64,000 bases of DNA from Pseudomonas sp. GM50 (GTDB taxonomy: Bacteria; Pseudomonadota; Gammaproteobacteria; Pseudomonadales; Pseudomonadaceae): positions 1 through 64,000 of the forward strand of contig NZ_AKJK01000009.1 of NCBI RefSeq assembly GCF_000282375.1, read 5' to 3'. The position numbers and the translations under genes were made by a program. This document shows positions 33,136 through 41,369 of this stretch, in pieces (position 1 is the stretch's first letter; each line of letters starts with the position of its first letter). The notes under the pieces are model-generated. The model was not told the origin of the DNA, ran no database searches, and saw only the letters and a program-made list of their open reading frames with translations.

Positions 33136-33369
33136 TCAGTTCGGGGTAATACTGATGATTTCAATGCTGTACTGGGACTTCAGACTTTTGACGGTCGGAT
33201 CAGGCGTACGCCCCTCCAGATCATTGAGGTCCAGTCCGGCAACGACCGGCAGGCGCCGCTCGAGAATGAGTTTGGCGGCTTGCTCGCTATTCGGGCATTC
33301 CTCGCACTCGAAGAGTTCGTCCACTGTTTCACCGTGATCATCCACGAAAGTGATTTTCCACTTTTGCAT
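33136..33369 (-). CDS. Small conserved-type protein, unknown function
   Basis: 77 residues from MQKWKITFVDDHGETVDELF, chosen because GAGG lies 7 bases upstream. It has two close cysteines in ECEECPNSEQAAKLILERRL and ends SQYSIEIISITPN. The predicted fold is a small alpha/beta domain. No recognised family. It stands alone between rraB and a REP pair. Confidence 0.62.
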   Translation of the reverse strand: MQKWKITFVDDHGETVDELFECEECPNSEQAAKLILERRLPVVAGLDLNDLEGRTPDPTVKSLKSQYSIEIISITPN

Positions 33370-33478
33370 CGGTGCCTCCTCGATAAAACCCATGGATGGG
33401 CTTACTTCTATCTGGACTTTACCCCTGACTGATCGTTCAACGGATTACCGCATGTCGGCATGAAAAAAACACAGTACC

Positions 33479-33568
33479 TGTGGGAGCGGGCTTGCTCGCG
33501 AAGGCGGTGTATCAGTCGACATCAGTATTGACTGACAGGCCGCCTTCGCGAGCAAGCCCGCTCCCACA
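33479..33568. repeat. REP pair, class B variant (GGGCTTGCTCGCGAAGGCGG)
   Basis: Inverted arms TGTGGGAGCGGGCTTGCTCG and complement with a GCGAAGGCGG extension, in the long gap before 33896. Confidence 0.9.
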
Positions 33569-33777
33569 CAAGGGTTATGTGTTCATTTTAGTCGTTGCTG
33601 GGTTTGTTCACCGCTTGCAGTACATTCATGGGAAGTGCTCCGCGAATGCGGGTGGCAACGGAACGGTTACCCGCCCATGATGGCCAATCGATCGCCTCGA
33701 TTGACGGGAAAGGCGCGCATTCTACGTCGCGGAATATGACAGGTCGAACCTTCGTCATTGAAGTACATGCAGAACAA
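33569..33777. other. Intergenic stretch with a doubtful minus-strand short frame
   Basis: A 56-codon minus-strand frame (33588-33758, ending LPMNVLQAVNKPSND) exists but has no ribosome-binding site at its first ATG. Only an internal ATG (13 codons from the stop) has a GGAG before it. I do not support a gene here, though a short peptide is possible. Confidence 0.3.
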
Positions 33778-33866
33778 TGTGGGAGCGAGCCTGCTCGCGA
33801 TGACGGCGGCACCTTCAGCATTAATGCTGCAGACAGATCGCTATCGCGAGCAGGCTCGCTCCCACA
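33778..33866. repeat. REP pair, class B
   Basis: TGTGGGAGCGAGCCTGCTCG and complement. The centre contains its own small palindrome around CAGCATTAATGCTG. Confidence 0.9.
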
Positions 33867-33895
33867 AGGGAAATGCGTTGTGCTTGAGGATGCAG

Positions 33896-34087
33896 TCAGA
33901 TCCGCACATTGCCTCGTGGCCCGGCGATGGCCCAGATAATCAGGCCCAGGACCGGCAGCAGGAGGATCAATAGCACCCAGATGATTTTCATCCCGGTCTC
34001 GGCGCCACTTTTAAGCACGTTGATGATGGCCCAGATGTCGAGGGCAAGAATAATCAAGCCAACCAGGCTGTTGAACGTGGAACCCAT
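33896..34087 (-). CDS. PLDc_N-domain small membrane protein
   Basis: 63 residues with two hydrophobic spans (SLVGLIILALDIWAIINVLK and IIWVLLILLLPVLGLIIWAI) and a short tail GPRGNVRI. This matches the cardiolipin-synthase N-terminal (PLDc_N) domain as a free-standing protein; there is no phospholipase domain, so it has no catalytic role of its own. AGGGAGCGT precedes the ATG. Function unknown; probably inner membrane. Confidence 0.82.
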   Translation of the reverse strand: MGSTFNSLVGLIILALDIWAIINVLKSGAETGMKIIWVLLILLLPVLGLIIWAIAGPRGNVRI

Positions 34088-34170
34088 GGTGACGCTCCCT
34101 AAGAGTGGTATGCCCTCTTAGGATAGTCGGGCCTTGCGAGGGTTCCGTTTTATTAGCGTCGTAGACGGCT

Positions 34171-34701
34171 TCAGACGTGGATCGCGACTTTCAGGGCTTC
34201 CAGGGAGGGCGCGGCGGCGATGCCGACTTCGGCGCACAACTCCAGCACCCGTGGCACGTCGTTACCGTAGACCAGCACCACTTGCAGTTCGTCGTCGAGC
34301 AATTGGCTGAAGTTCATCAGCGTGTAACCGCCGTTTTCCTTGTTCATGCTGCCCATCTGCACCTGAATGCGATTGAGTGCCGTCAGGGCTTCGGTCTTGG
34401 CCAGTTGCTTGGGTTTGATGTTGAAATCGACGCCGGGGCCGAACGAAGCGACGATCTGCGCAAACAGGTCCATGTAGGTGTCAGCCTGGAACAGCACGGT
34501 TTCCGGCAAGCTGCCGACGACTACCCACTCACCCAATGGGATCGGGAAGCTGTCGTCGTAGTTGATGTCCGGATTGGCCGTCAGAAAAGCCTCGGGATCG
34601 GCGTAGGCCTGAGCCGCTTCGTCAGCGATTTTCAGAATTTCGTCATCGCTCATGCACCCGGAGCTGATTTTGCTGATGAGTTCGACGAGGGCGGCTTTCA
34701 T
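34171..34701 (-). CDS. Conserved-type hypothetical protein
   Basis: 176 residues from MKAALVELISKISSGCMSDD; the longer frame to 34917 runs into a REP pair and is not credible. No signal peptide or span. Segments such as FPIPLGEWVVVGSLPETVLF, QADTYMDLFAQIVASFGPGV and DELQVVLVYGNDVPRVLELC suggest an alpha/beta cytosolic protein. No family recognised. It stands between REP sequence and the PLDc_N gene. Confidence 0.62.
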   Translation of the reverse strand: MKAALVELISKISSGCMSDDEILKIADEAAQAYADPEAFLTANPDINYDDSFPIPLGEWVVVGSLPETVLFQADTYMDLFAQIVASFGPGVDFNIKPKQLAKTEALTALNRIQVQMGSMNKENGGYTLMNFSQLLDDELQVVLVYGNDVPRVLELCAEVGIAAAPSLEALKVAIHV

Positions 34702-34782
34702 GAGGTGGATCCTGTAGCGAGGGAGATTTGAGGGCGCGAAGGATAACGCATTCGGAAACGGATTGCGGGACCTGGCATGACC

Positions 34783-34918
34783 TGTGGCGAGGGGGCTTGT
34801 CGGACCGCCGCATCGCCCCGTTCGGCTGCGAAGCAGTCGTAAAACCAGAGAACTCGGTTTGACTGAATACCAATGGGGGTCGCTTCGCAACCCAACGGGG
34901 GCAAGCCCCCTCGCCACA
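34783..34918. repeat. REP pair, class C
   Basis: Outer arms TGTGGCGAGGGGGCTTG and complement, about 135 bp apart. The left arm carries an inserted TCGGACCGCCGCATCG, so the inner pairing is disturbed. Confidence 0.85.
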
Positions 34919-34941
34919 AAAGCCCCGCAGCACCACAGAGG

Positions 34942-35460
34942 TCAGGCCAGGAGTTTCTGCAATTGTGCGGTGGTATCCACCGCGCCCATGGTTTTGGCCG
35001 CGTCCAGCGCGGATACGCCGTTGGCATCCTTGGCTTTCGGGTCGGCGCCTTTGCTGATCAGGTAGTCGACGATTTCGACGCGGTTGAACATCGCCGCCAT
35101 CATCAGCGCAGTGCGACCGTCGAAGGACGAACCTTCCACTTGCGCGCCACCTTCAACCAGCGCCTTGACCACCGCCAGATCACCCTTGAATGCCGCGCCG
35201 GCAATCGGGCTCTGACCGTTGTCATTGCGGATTTCCGGGTCGGCCTTGTGCTCAAGCAGGACTTTTACCGTTTCGACATGGCCGTGGTACGCGGCGAGCA
35301 TCAGCAAGGTGTCGCCCTTGTGGTTGCGCAGGTTCGGCGGCAGGCCCTTGGTCAGCAGCGCAGCCATCATGGCCGCATCGCCCTCGCGCGCTTTGTTGAA
35401 CACCTGTTCGGCAAATTCAGCAGCCTCTTCGGGCGTCATCTGGCGGCTTTTGTCTGACAT
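34942..35460 (-). CDS. Ankyrin-repeat protein
   Basis: 172 residues with about four ankyrin repeats from residue 35 on: NHKGDTLLMLAAYHGHVETV, NDNGQSPIAGAAFKGDLAVV, FDGRTALMMAAMFNRVEIVD, DANGVSALDAAKTMGAVDTT. The acidic N-terminal helix (MTPEEAAEFAEQVFNKAREG) matches small Pseudomonas ankyrin proteins such as AnkB-like ones. No signal peptide, so likely cytosolic with a protein-binding role. Partner unknown. Confidence 0.85.
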   Translation of the reverse strand: MSDKSRQMTPEEAAEFAEQVFNKAREGDAAMMAALLTKGLPPNLRNHKGDTLLMLAAYHGHVETVKVLLEHKADPEIRNDNGQSPIAGAAFKGDLAVVKALVEGGAQVEGSSFDGRTALMMAAMFNRVEIVDYLISKGADPKAKDANGVSALDAAKTMGAVDTTAQLQKLLA

Positions 35461-35556
35461 TGGGGACTCCACATTCGGTCAATCGGAAAGCCGATAGTTT
35501 CCCGAGCGCTCCGGAACCTGTCACTTCTTTTTTCTCATGGATGGCTATAGCCACAT

Positions 35557-37395
35557 TCAATAGCGGTACATGCCACCGCGAATATCCGCCAGCACCTGCT
35601 CGGTGACTTGCACATAAGTCTGGGTACCCGGCAACCAGGCGTAGATCGGGTCATCGCCGGTTTTGTTCGGGTCGAAGGCTTCGTCCTTGAGTCGCGTCTT
35701 CTGGTATTTGAAGGTCCCGGTGGTTTCCATTTTCACTTTCACCCGTAGGAAAAGTGGCACCGCATAGGCAGGCATTTGCTGCCTGGCGAAAGCCAGCAAC
35801 TCGCTGAAGTCCAGGGTCGCCAGGGATTCAGCCGGCGTGATTGCCGCCATCCCGGCACGCCCGTTGGTGTTGTGGATTTCCACGCCATAAGCCACGGCTT
35901 CGGCGATCTGCGGATGTTGCAGGAGGATGTTCTCAACCTCGGTGGTCGAGACGTTTTCACCCTTCCAGCGGTAGGTGTCGCCCAAGCGATCGACAAATTG
36001 CGCGTGGCCAAAACCGATGTTACGCAGCAAGTCACCGGTATTGAAATAACGGTCGCCCTTCTTGAACACGTCGTGGAGCACGACTTTTGCGGTCTTCTGC
36101 GGATCGGTGTAGCCGTCCAGCGGCGCCTTGTCGTCGATCCTCGCCAGCAGCAAACCCTGCTCGCCCTTGGCCACTTTGCGCATGAAACCGTTGGTATCTC
36201 GCGTGGGTGCGCCGCTGTCATGGTCGTACGCAACCAGTTCCCATGACATCAGGGAAAAACCGATGGTGTTGTCGAAGTTGAGGATGTTGGTGAAGCCGAT
36301 ATTGCCGTCGCTGGCGGCGTACAGCTCGCAGATATGGTCAACGGCAAAACGCGTCTTGAACTCGCTCCACGCGCCGGGGCGCAGACCATTGCCGATCATC
36401 TTCGTCACGCTGTGCCGACTGTCGTCGACGTTGCGCGGTTGATCCACAAGGTAGCGACACAACTCGCCGACGTAACCGAGGGTGGTCGCCCGGTATTTGC
36501 GCACGTCACTCCAGAACTGGCTGGCGCTGAACTTGCGGCGGATGGCAAACCCCGACGCCCCGCTGATCGCCGAGCCCCAGCACACGCAAAGCCCGGTGGC
36601 GTGGTACAGCGGCAAGGTGCAATAGACGACGTCCTGCGGCTGCATGTCCAGGGCAATCAGCCCGAAGCTGGCGGAGCTGCGCATCCAGCGGCCGTGTTTG
36701 AACACCCCGGCCTTGGGCAACCCGGTGGTGCCTGAGGTGTAAATGTAGAAACAAGGATCGTCGAGAAAAACCTGGTGGCTGCTGACGGGGTTATCGCTGC
36801 ACGCTTGGGCGCTGACCGTCATCAGGTTGATGAAGCCATCGGGCGAATTGCCCCGATCGCGATAAGTGTCTTGATCGGCGACAAACCAGGTGCGCGCAGC
36901 GTCGATGGACACCCGCTCGCGAACCGCATTGAAGGCCGGAACCAGCTCTTCTCCGACCACGATCGCCACCGGCACCACCAGGTTCAGGCTATGGGCCAAG
37001 GTGTCGCGGGTTTGAGAGGTATTGAGCAAGGCGCTGATCGCGCCGACCTTGGCCACCGCCAATATCGTCACCAACAGTTCCGGACGGTTCTCGATAAAAA
37101 TCGCAACCACATCGCCCTTGCCGATGCCTTGGGCAATCAGGTGATGGGCGATGCGATTGGCCCACTGATTGACCTGTGCATAAGTGAGCGCCACCTCGCC
37201 CTGCAGCAAGGCCGGGCCCTCGGGGTTGCGCAACGTCGCCTGCTCGAAGCTCCAGCCGAGACCACACGGTTGGGTCGGGTCCTTGACGTTGGCGGCTTTC
37301 ATGCCCTTCACCACGCGGGGAATGGCTTTGGCAATGGAAGGCAGCTTGCGGAGCATCATGCCCCAGGTAATCGTGTCGTTCAGCGTGCGGCTCAT
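35557..37395 (-). CDS. Long-chain acyl-CoA synthetase (VLACS/FATP-like)
   Basis: 612 residues, ANL superfamily. The AMP-binding P-loop is YIYTSGTTGLPKA; the adenylate motif region is ELYAASDGNIGFTN, with YFNTGDLL and RYRWKGENVSTTE-type (here TYRWKGENVST) motifs following. The layout matches the very-long-chain acyl-CoA synthetase/fatty acid transport branch rather than E. coli FadD. It activates fatty acids with CoA and ATP, probably at the inner membrane. Monocistronic; reads toward the ankyrin gene. Confidence 0.88.
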   Translation of the reverse strand: MSRTLNDTITWGMMLRKLPSIAKAIPRVVKGMKAANVKDPTQPCGLGWSFEQATLRNPEGPALLQGEVALTYAQVNQWANRIAHHLIAQGIGKGDVVAIFIENRPELLVTILAVAKVGAISALLNTSQTRDTLAHSLNLVVPVAIVVGEELVPAFNAVRERVSIDAARTWFVADQDTYRDRGNSPDGFINLMTVSAQACSDNPVSSHQVFLDDPCFYIYTSGTTGLPKAGVFKHGRWMRSSASFGLIALDMQPQDVVYCTLPLYHATGLCVCWGSAISGASGFAIRRKFSASQFWSDVRKYRATTLGYVGELCRYLVDQPRNVDDSRHSVTKMIGNGLRPGAWSEFKTRFAVDHICELYAASDGNIGFTNILNFDNTIGFSLMSWELVAYDHDSGAPTRDTNGFMRKVAKGEQGLLLARIDDKAPLDGYTDPQKTAKVVLHDVFKKGDRYFNTGDLLRNIGFGHAQFVDRLGDTYRWKGENVSTTEVENILLQHPQIAEAVAYGVEIHNTNGRAGMAAITPAESLATLDFSELLAFARQQMPAYAVPLFLRVKVKMETTGTFKYQKTRLKDEAFDPNKTGDDPIYAWLPGTQTYVQVTEQVLADIRGGMYRY

Positions 37396-37686
37396 GATGC
37401 TCCCGTTCGGTCTTCTTATTGTCGGGTGGCGTTGATTAAGGCCGAAAATACGTCAGCGGTTCTTGAGCTGTACACGCGGTTTTTGAAATGTTTTGTATCC
37501 GCGACCGAAGCGTTCGGACCAGACATCGAAAAGCGGAACCCTGGCGTTGTGATTGGTTCAATCGAATCGTGGTCGACCACGCAAAATGCAGGATGCACGA
37601 TGGCCATTCATGCAGATTGCACGAATCCATAAAAACACTTAAAAACTAACTTGTTGATTTATATGCATTTTTAAAAAATAAGGTGC
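37396..37686. other. Intergenic region before the sigma-54-like promoter
   Basis: About 290 bp between divergent genes, A+T-rich near 37620-37680, which could hold activator sites for the promoter at 37687. Frames here look spurious. Confidence 0.45.
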
Positions 37687-37702
37687 TGGCACAATCGCTG
37701 CA
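37687..37702 (+). promoter_or_regulatory. Sigma-54-type -24/-12 promoter
   Basis: TGGCACAATCGCTGCA matches TGGCAC-N5-TTGCA with a single T-to-C change and correct GG/GC spacing. It is 47 bp before the DUF3509 start and A+T-rich DNA lies upstream. Confidence 0.6.
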
Positions 37703-37749
37703 ACTACCTCTCCATGTAGCCCTTCAAAGCACTCACGGAGCTGATAGAC

Positions 37750-38028
37750 ATGAGCCTGATCCAGGAAAAATTTTCGTCGCTATTCTCCAACTTCGAAGTG
37801 ACCACCCAGCCACGGCCTGACGGCGGCATTCTGCTGACCCTGCGCAGTACGGACGGCAAAGTCTTCAAACGTTCGATTTCCTACCAGCAATTGCATGCCG
37901 GCGATCAGCTGTCGTGGGTGATCAGCGCGATTCGCCGTGACATCGCCGAACAGGCCAGCGAACTGCCACAGATCTCCATGCTGCAAAGCCAACAACGGTT
38001 CGCCCTGCCGACTTATCACTCGGTTTAA
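37750..38028 (+). CDS. DUF3509 family protein
   Basis: 92 residues, full length. It has the family pattern MSLIQEKFSSLFSNFEVTTQ, PRPDGGILLTLR, and VISAIRRDIAEQ. DUF3509 is a Pseudomonas-restricted small cytosolic family of unknown function. A sigma-54-like promoter lies just upstream and a terminator just downstream, so it is a single-gene unit perhaps tied to nitrogen, carbon or motility signals. Confidence 0.85.
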   Translation: MSLIQEKFSSLFSNFEVTTQPRPDGGILLTLRSTDGKVFKRSISYQQLHAGDQLSWVISAIRRDIAEQASELPQISMLQSQQRFALPTYHSV

Positions 38029-38067
38029 ATCCTGCGGTTGTACAAATAAACACGCTACAAACAAACA

Positions 38068-38096
38068 GGCCGTGAGCGCTTTCGCTTCACGGCCTG
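38068..38096 (+). terminator. Rho-independent terminator of the DUF3509 gene
   Basis: GGCCGTGAGCG and CGCTTCACGGCC pair around a short loop, with a modest T-containing tail. Confidence 0.65.
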
Positions 38097-38122
38097 AGTT
38101 GTTTCTGGCTTCGCACAACCCT

Positions 38123-38214
38123 TGTAGGAGCAGAGCTTGCTCGCGAAGGCGGTGTGTCAGGCGACATTAATGTTGACTGACCCGCCGCCTTCGCGAGCAA
38201 GCTCTGCTCCTACA
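38123..38214. repeat. REP pair, class B variant (TGTAGGAGCAGAGCTTGCTC)
   Basis: Inverted arms TGTAGGAGCAGAGCTTGCTC and complement with a GCGAAGGCGG extension. It sits where mtnC would be expected downstream of mtnD. Confidence 0.88.
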
Positions 38215-38264
38215 GGTTATGGGGGGTTGCAGGGCTGAAGGTCGACGCAACGATTGGCATCGAC

Positions 38265-38810
38265 TCAGTCCTCAAGCCGCGGGAAGCGGCTGGCGATGTC
38301 ATCGCCGGTGAAATTGGCCACCCTGCCTTCGGGGTTGTTGAACAGGCGGATCGCGACGAAATGCGGGTGCTCGCCCATGTCGAACCAATGCGGCGTACCG
38401 GCAGGCACCGAGATCAGGTCGTTTTTCTCGCAGAGCACGGCATAGACGTAATCGCCGATGTGCAGGGAGTACAAACCACGGCCAGCGACGAAAAATCGTA
38501 CTTCGTCTTCAGTGTAGCGGTGTTCATCGAGGAACCTGGCGCGCAGTTCGGCTTGTTGCGGGTGATCGCTGTTCAAACTGACGACGTCGACAGTGATGTA
38601 ACCGCGCTCGGTCATCAATTTGTCGATGTGCTCCTGATACGCAGCGATCACTTCTTCCTGGCTGGCGCCGGGCTGGATTTTTGCCGCGGCTTGCCAACGG
38701 TCGAAGCGCACGCCCTGCTCGGCCAGGGTCGAGGCGATGTCCTCGAGGTGGGTCAGGACTTTGTTCGGTATTTCAGGGCTGGAGACGTGATAAACGGACA
38801 GGCTGCTCAT
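38265..38810 (-). CDS. mtnD: Acireductone dioxygenase with a substituted metal ligand
   Basis: 181 residues, full length, cupin fold. The enzyme oxidises acireductone to the methionine precursor 2-keto-4-methylthiobutyrate in the methionine salvage pathway. Metal ligands in known enzymes come from an EHxHxxxE motif plus a later His. Here the motif reads EHRYTEDEV: H97 and E103 are kept and H141 (PAGTPHWFDMG) is kept, but the second histidine is Tyr99. That should weaken metal binding unless a variant site exists. The upstream mtnB is a deleted remnant and mtnC is absent nearby, so the gene may be decaying. Confidence 0.85.
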   Translation of the reverse strand: MSSLSVYHVSSPEIPNKVLTHLEDIASTLAEQGVRFDRWQAAAKIQPGASQEEVIAAYQEHIDKLMTERGYITVDVVSLNSDHPQQAELRARFLDEHRYTEDEVRFFVAGRGLYSLHIGDYVYAVLCEKNDLISVPAGTPHWFDMGEHPHFVAIRLFNNPEGRVANFTGDDIASRFPRLED

Positions 38811-38830
38811 CTGGGCAACTCCTTAACGGT

Positions 38831-38974
38831 TCATGCTTTATGGTTCAAGAGCGAGCGCGTCTTCAACTCGCACTCGAACAAAAATTCAAAGGTCTCGATC
38901 TGTCTCAGCGCGTCGCTCATGCGCGCGCCCCACGTCGATGATTCCTGGGCGAGATGTTCGCAGGCCAGGCTCAT
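38831..38974 (-). pseudogene. mtnB: mtnB remnant: in-frame internal deletion (methylthioribulose-1-phosphate dehydratase)
   Basis: A 47-codon frame. The first ~12 residues (MSLACEHLAQES) resemble the start of Pseudomonas MtnB, and the rest (TWGARMSDALRQIETFEFLF, then ECELKTRSLLNHKA) resembles its last ~35 residues. About 150 or more residues, including the zinc-binding HxH region, are missing between them. The ATG has a fine AGAGGA site and overlaps the MFS stop by 4 bp (ATGA), as the intact gene would in an MFS-mtnB-mtnD operon. The remnant cannot be an active dehydratase. The comparison to intact MtnB is from memory. Confidence 0.72.
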
Positions 38975-40116
38975 GGCCTGTCCTCTTGCATACGTGTGGC
39001 AATGATAACGGCAGCGGCGAAGGCTGCGAGACTGGCAATGCTAAAGGTCAATGTGGCGCCGAGGGCATTCCAGCTGTAGCCGGAATACAACGCGCCCAAT
39101 GCGCCCCCGGTGCCAGCCAACGCGGCATACAACGCCTGCCCCTGCCCTTGCTGACGCGCGCCGAAGCTACGTTGCACGAACTGGATGGCCGCCGCGTGAA
39201 AGCTGCCGAAAGTTGCGGCGTGCAGCACTTGGGCGAACAGCAATACCCAGAGGAACTCCGCAAACGAACCGAGCAACAACCAACGCAAAGCCGCCAGCAG
39301 GAAACTCGCCAGCAGCACCCGGCGCACCGAGAAGCGCGCCAGAATCTTGCTCATGGCCAGGAACATTAATACTTCAGCGACCACGCCCAAGGCCCAGAGC
39401 ATACCAATCAAGCCACGGGTGTAACCCAGTCGCTCAAGGTGCAGGGTCAGAAAGGTGTAATACGGCCCGTGGCTCATCTGCATCAGGGCCACGCAAGCGT
39501 AGAACGCCAACACCCCGGGGTTTCGCAATTGCTGGAGGAATCCCTCCCCCGCCAACCGTTCACTCTGGACCGGTTGCGCGTTGGGTACCCACAAACTGCT
39601 GACGACGATCCCGGCCAAGATCAGCACCAGCGCCACCGGATAGATGTCCAGGCTAAGCCACTCGAACAACCGGCCGAGGGCGACCACGGTGATGATGAAA
39701 CCGATGGAACCCCACAGGCGAATCTGACTGTAGCGAGATGTCTGCCCCTGCAAATGCGCCAGGGTGATAACTTCAAACTGCGGCAATACCGCGTGCCAGA
39801 AGAACGCATGCAAGGCCATGACCATTGCCAGCCACACGTAGCTTTTGCTGACGAAAATCAGTGAGAAGGTCAGCAACGTACAGACCGCGCCGAACCGCAC
39901 GATGGCCAGCCGTCGCCCGGTGTAGTCACCGAGCCAGCCCCAGATGTTCGGCGCCACGCAGCGCATCAGCATCGGGATCGCCACCAGTTCGCCTATGCGC
40001 GCACTGGAAAAGCCCAGGTGATCGAAGTACAGCGCCAGGAATGGCGCTGTCGAACCGAGCAAGGCGAAATAGAACAGATAGAAACTGGAGAGCCGCCAGT
40101 ACGGGAGCGCCGCCAC
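38971..40116 (-). CDS. MFS transporter (HcaT/LacY-like)
   Basis: 381 residues with about 12 membrane spans. The N-terminus MAALPYWRLSSFYLFYFALL and the motif GWLGDYTGRRLAIVRFGAVC are typical of the sugar/phenylpropionate-type MFS_1-like family. It lies 31 bp after aroC and overlaps the mtnB remnant by 4 bp, the order also seen in P. aeruginosa as far as I recall. This suggests uptake or release of a methylthio-sugar or related metabolite, but the substrate is unproven. Confidence 0.85.
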   Translation of the reverse strand: MAALPYWRLSSFYLFYFALLGSTAPFLALYFDHLGFSSARIGELVAIPMLMRCVAPNIWGWLGDYTGRRLAIVRFGAVCTLLTFSLIFVSKSYVWLAMVMALHAFFWHAVLPQFEVITLAHLQGQTSRYSQIRLWGSIGFIITVVALGRLFEWLSLDIYPVALVLILAGIVVSSLWVPNAQPVQSERLAGEGFLQQLRNPGVLAFYACVALMQMSHGPYYTFLTLHLERLGYTRGLIGMLWALGVVAEVLMFLAMSKILARFSVRRVLLASFLLAALRWLLLGSFAEFLWVLLFAQVLHAATFGSFHAAAIQFVQRSFGARQQGQGQALYAALAGTGGALGALYSGYSWNALGATLTFSIASLAAFAAAVIIATRMQEDRP

Positions 40117-40147
40117 AGTCAGACCGCAGCGGCTATCAGGTCAGCCA

Positions 40148-41239
40148 TTAAAGCTGACCCAGCACCGGAGTGCTCACACGCACATCGGCGTTCTGTCCGC
40201 GGTGACGCAGCAAGTGATCCATCAATACGATGGCCATCATCGCTTCGGCAATCGGCGTGGCGCGGATGCCGACGCACGGGTCGTGACGGCCCTTGGTGAC
40301 GACTTCCGCCGGATTACCATGGATGTCGATGGAACGGCCCGGCGTGGTGATGCTCGAGGTTGGTTTGAGCGCCAGGTGCGCAACGATCGGCTGACCGGAC
40401 GAGATGCCACCGAGAATGCCGCCGGCGTTGTTGCTGAGGAAACCTTCCGGGGTCATTTCATCGCGGTGTTCGGTGCCGCGCTGGGCGATGCTGGCAAAAC
40501 CGGCGCCGATTTCCACGCCTTTGACCGCGTTGATGCTCATCAGCGCATGGGCCAGTTCGGCGTCGAGGCGGTCGAAGATCGGCTCGCCGAGGCCCGGCAT
40601 CACGCCTTCGGCGACCACGGTGATCTTCGCGCCGACCGAATCCTGGTCGCGACGCAACTGGTCCATATAGGCTTCCAGCTCCGGCACTTTGTCCGGATCG
40701 GGGCTGAAGAAGGCGTTCTCTTCCACCGAATCCCAGGTCTTGAACGGGATTTCGATCGGGCCGAGCTGGCTCATGTAACCACGAATGACGATGCCTTGGG
40801 TGGCCAGGTACTTTTTCGCAATCGCCCCTGCCGCCACGCGCATGGCCGTTTCACGGGCCGAACTGCGACCGCCGCCGCGGTAATCGCGCTCGCCGTATTT
40901 GTGGTGGTAGGTGTAGTCGGCGTGGGCCGGGCGGAACAGATCCTTGATCGCCGAATAGTCCTTGGACTTCTGGTCGGTGTTGCGGATCAACAGGCCGATG
41001 GCGCAACCGGTGGTGCGGCCTTCGAACACGCCGGAGAGGATTTCGACTTCGTCGGCTTCCTGGCGCTGGGTGGTGTGGCGGCTGGTGCCGGGCTTGCGGC
41101 GATCCAGGTCGCGCTGCAGATCCTCAAGGGAAATCTCCAGGCCCGGCGGGCAGCCATCGACAATGGCGACCAACGCCGGACCATGGCTTTCGCCCGCGGT
41201 GGTGACAGTGAACAGCTTGCCGTAGGTATTGCCGGACAT
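40148..41239 (-). CDS. aroC: Chorismate synthase
   Basis: 363 residues, full length. Signatures are [20 protein letters not shown] at the start, [20 protein letters not shown], and [20 protein letters not shown] near the C-terminal third. With reduced FMN it removes phosphate from EPSP to give chorismate, the branch point for aromatic amino acids and folate (pabB at the window start uses it). First gene of the operon with the MFS transporter. Confidence 0.97.
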   Translation of the reverse strand: MSGNTYGKLFTVTTAGESHGPALVAIVDGCPPGLEISLEDLQRDLDRRKPGTSRHTTQRQEADEVEILSGVFEGRTTGCAIGLLIRNTDQKSKDYSAIKDLFRPAHADYTYHHKYGERDYRGGGRSSARETAMRVAAGAIAKKYLATQGIVIRGYMSQLGPIEIPFKTWDSVEENAFFSPDPDKVPELEAYMDQLRRDQDSVGAKITVVAEGVMPGLGEPIFDRLDAELAHALMSINAVKGVEIGAGFASIAQRGTEHRDEMTPEGFLSNNAGGILGGISSGQPIVAHLALKPTSSITTPGRSIDIHGNPAEVVTKGRHDPCVGIRATPIAEAMMAIVLMDHLLRHRGQNADVRVSTPVLGQL

Positions 41240-41369
41240 GCGGGACGCTCCGTGAAATCGAAACTAAAATACGTAATGCGCGCCAGTATACGCAGGCTAC
41301 CCGACTAGTTCATCCTCGAACCTTATGGCCGCCTGCGAGTCCAACCGGCACCGAGTGGATGATGGCGTG

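Noticed and set aside
33588..33758. 56-codon minus-strand frame between two REP pairs
   Set aside because: No ribosome-binding site at its ATG and no recognisable product; left as doubtful intergenic sequence.
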